Assembly: GCA_027451305.1 (NCBI GenBank)
Contig: DAIDJQ010000065.1
Span: 1-14,810, forward strand
DNA: 14,810 nt
Reading direction: 5' to 3'
DNA from: Cellulomonas sp.
Lineage (GTDB): Bacteria > Actinomycetota > Actinomycetes > Actinomycetales > Cellulomonadaceae
Below, piece by piece: positions 14,283 through 14,810 of this stretch. Position 1 is the first letter of the stretch. Each line of letters opens with the position of its first letter. The notes below the pieces were generated by a model. It did not search any database. It was not told the origin of the DNA and saw nothing but the letters and a program-made list of their open reading frames with translations. Both the position numbers and the translations under genes were made by a program.

Positions 14283-14810
14283 ATGAGCACCAGCCCGCCC
14301 GCAGGCGTCGGCGACGCTGCCCGCCCCGCGGGCCCCGCCCCCGTGCTGTCCACCGGACGACTCCTGTTCGGCGCCGCCTACTACCCCGAGTATCGCCTGC
14401 CCGGTGAGGCTCCCCTGCGCACCGCACCGGGCGACGGCGGCGGGCTCCGGGACGACCGCGTCCGCCGCGACCTGGACCTGATGGCGGCGGCGGGCTTCAC
14501 GCTGATCCGCGTCGGCGAGTCGGTGTGGTCCACCTGGGAGCCGTCGGACGGCCGGTTCGAGCTGGACTGGCTCGAGCCCGTGCTGGACGCCGCGCACGAG
14601 CGTGGCATCTCCGCGATCCTCGGCACCCCCACCTACGCGGTGCCGATGTGGCTGGTGCGGCGGTACCCCGAGCTCGCGGGACGCACCGCGACCGGCACCC
14701 CGATGTCGTGGGGCGCCCGCCAGGAGGTGGACTTCACGCACCCGGCGTTCCGCTGGCACGCCGAACGGGTGGTGCGGGCCGTCGTCGGCCGGTACCTGGA
14801 CCACCCGGCG
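14283..14810 (+). CDS. GH42 beta-galactosidase, N-terminal 176 residues (cut by right edge)
   Basis: This is the start of a glycoside hydrolase family 42 enzyme, which hydrolyses beta-galactosides inside the cell. The ATG follows GGAGG with 7 bases spacing. Family features are clear: FGAAYYPEY (29-37), LIRVGESVWSTWEPSDGRFE (74-93), and GTPTYAVPMWLVRRYPELAG (114-133), then the strand leading to the acid/base Asn-Glu motif. The window ends at RYLDHPA, just before that motif is expected, so catalytic residues cannot be checked. An insertion of about 18 residues (40-57, PGEAPLRTAPGDGGG and following) separates the first strand from the first helix. There is no signal peptide. It is divergent from the second LacI-type regulator, which probably represses it. 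Confidence 0.93.
   Translation, partial: MSTSPPAGVGDAARPAGPAPVLSTGRLLFGAAYYPEYRLPGEAPLRTAPGDGGGLRDDRVRRDLDLMAAAGFTLIRVGESVWSTWEPSDGRFELDWLEPVLDAAHERGISAILGTPTYAVPMWLVRRYPELAGRTATGTPMSWGARQEVDFTHPAFRWHAERVVRAVVGRYLDHPA

Overview
The window is very GC-rich, densely packed bacterial chromosome. Its signs point to a high-GC actinobacterium of the Cellulomonas type: GC-rich codon use, GTG starts, GGAGG-type ribosome sites, a sugar importer with no ATPase of its own, and several LacI regulators beside glycosidases. The genus is an inference. The region is carbohydrate-utilisation territory. I found no RNA genes, insertion sequences, CRISPR arrays or phage genes.

Layout. (a) 1-4184, minus strand: an operon read right to left, with two CUT1-type (maltose-family) permeases, a lipoprotein solute-binding protein, and a GH35 beta-galactosidase cut by the left edge. 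(b) 4185-4339: a divergent control region with a plausible promoter and two 18-bp near-identical operator-like repeats 32 bp apart. A third, inverted partial copy overlaps the start of the adjacent lacI-type gene. (c) 4340-5389, plus strand: that LacI-family regulator. (d) 5430-5478: a 20-bp-arm hairpin that can end both convergent transcripts. (e) 5497-6453, minus strand: a short zinc-type alcohol dehydrogenase. (f) 6554-12892, minus strand: a Dpp/Opp-type ABC importer operon. It holds a family 5 solute-binding lipoprotein, a DppB-like permease, a DppC-like permease fused to a DppD-like ATPase, a DppF-like ATPase, and a nucleoside-hydrolase-family enzyme. (g) 13122-14120, minus strand: a second LacI-family regulator. 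(h) 14283 to the right edge, plus strand: the start of a GH42 beta-galactosidase, divergent from that regulator.

How it may work together (inference). Each importer is paired with a LacI-family repressor and a beta-galactosidase of a different family (GH35 or GH42). This suggests uptake of galactose-containing oligosaccharides followed by intracellular hydrolysis. The CUT1 importer would have to borrow an MsiK-like ATPase encoded elsewhere. The Dpp-type importer carries its own ATPases and may bring in an oligosaccharide or glycoside rather than a peptide. The nucleoside-hydrolase-like protein hints at an N-glycosidic substrate, but its active-site His position looks changed.

Every protein-coding assignment is to a known family. 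The points most worth a second look are the permease-ATPase fusion, the operator architecture around 4213-4344, strong hairpins just behind both solute-binding protein genes, and the nucleoside-hydrolase-like enzyme ending the Dpp-type operon. There is no gene-free stretch longer than about 230 bases.
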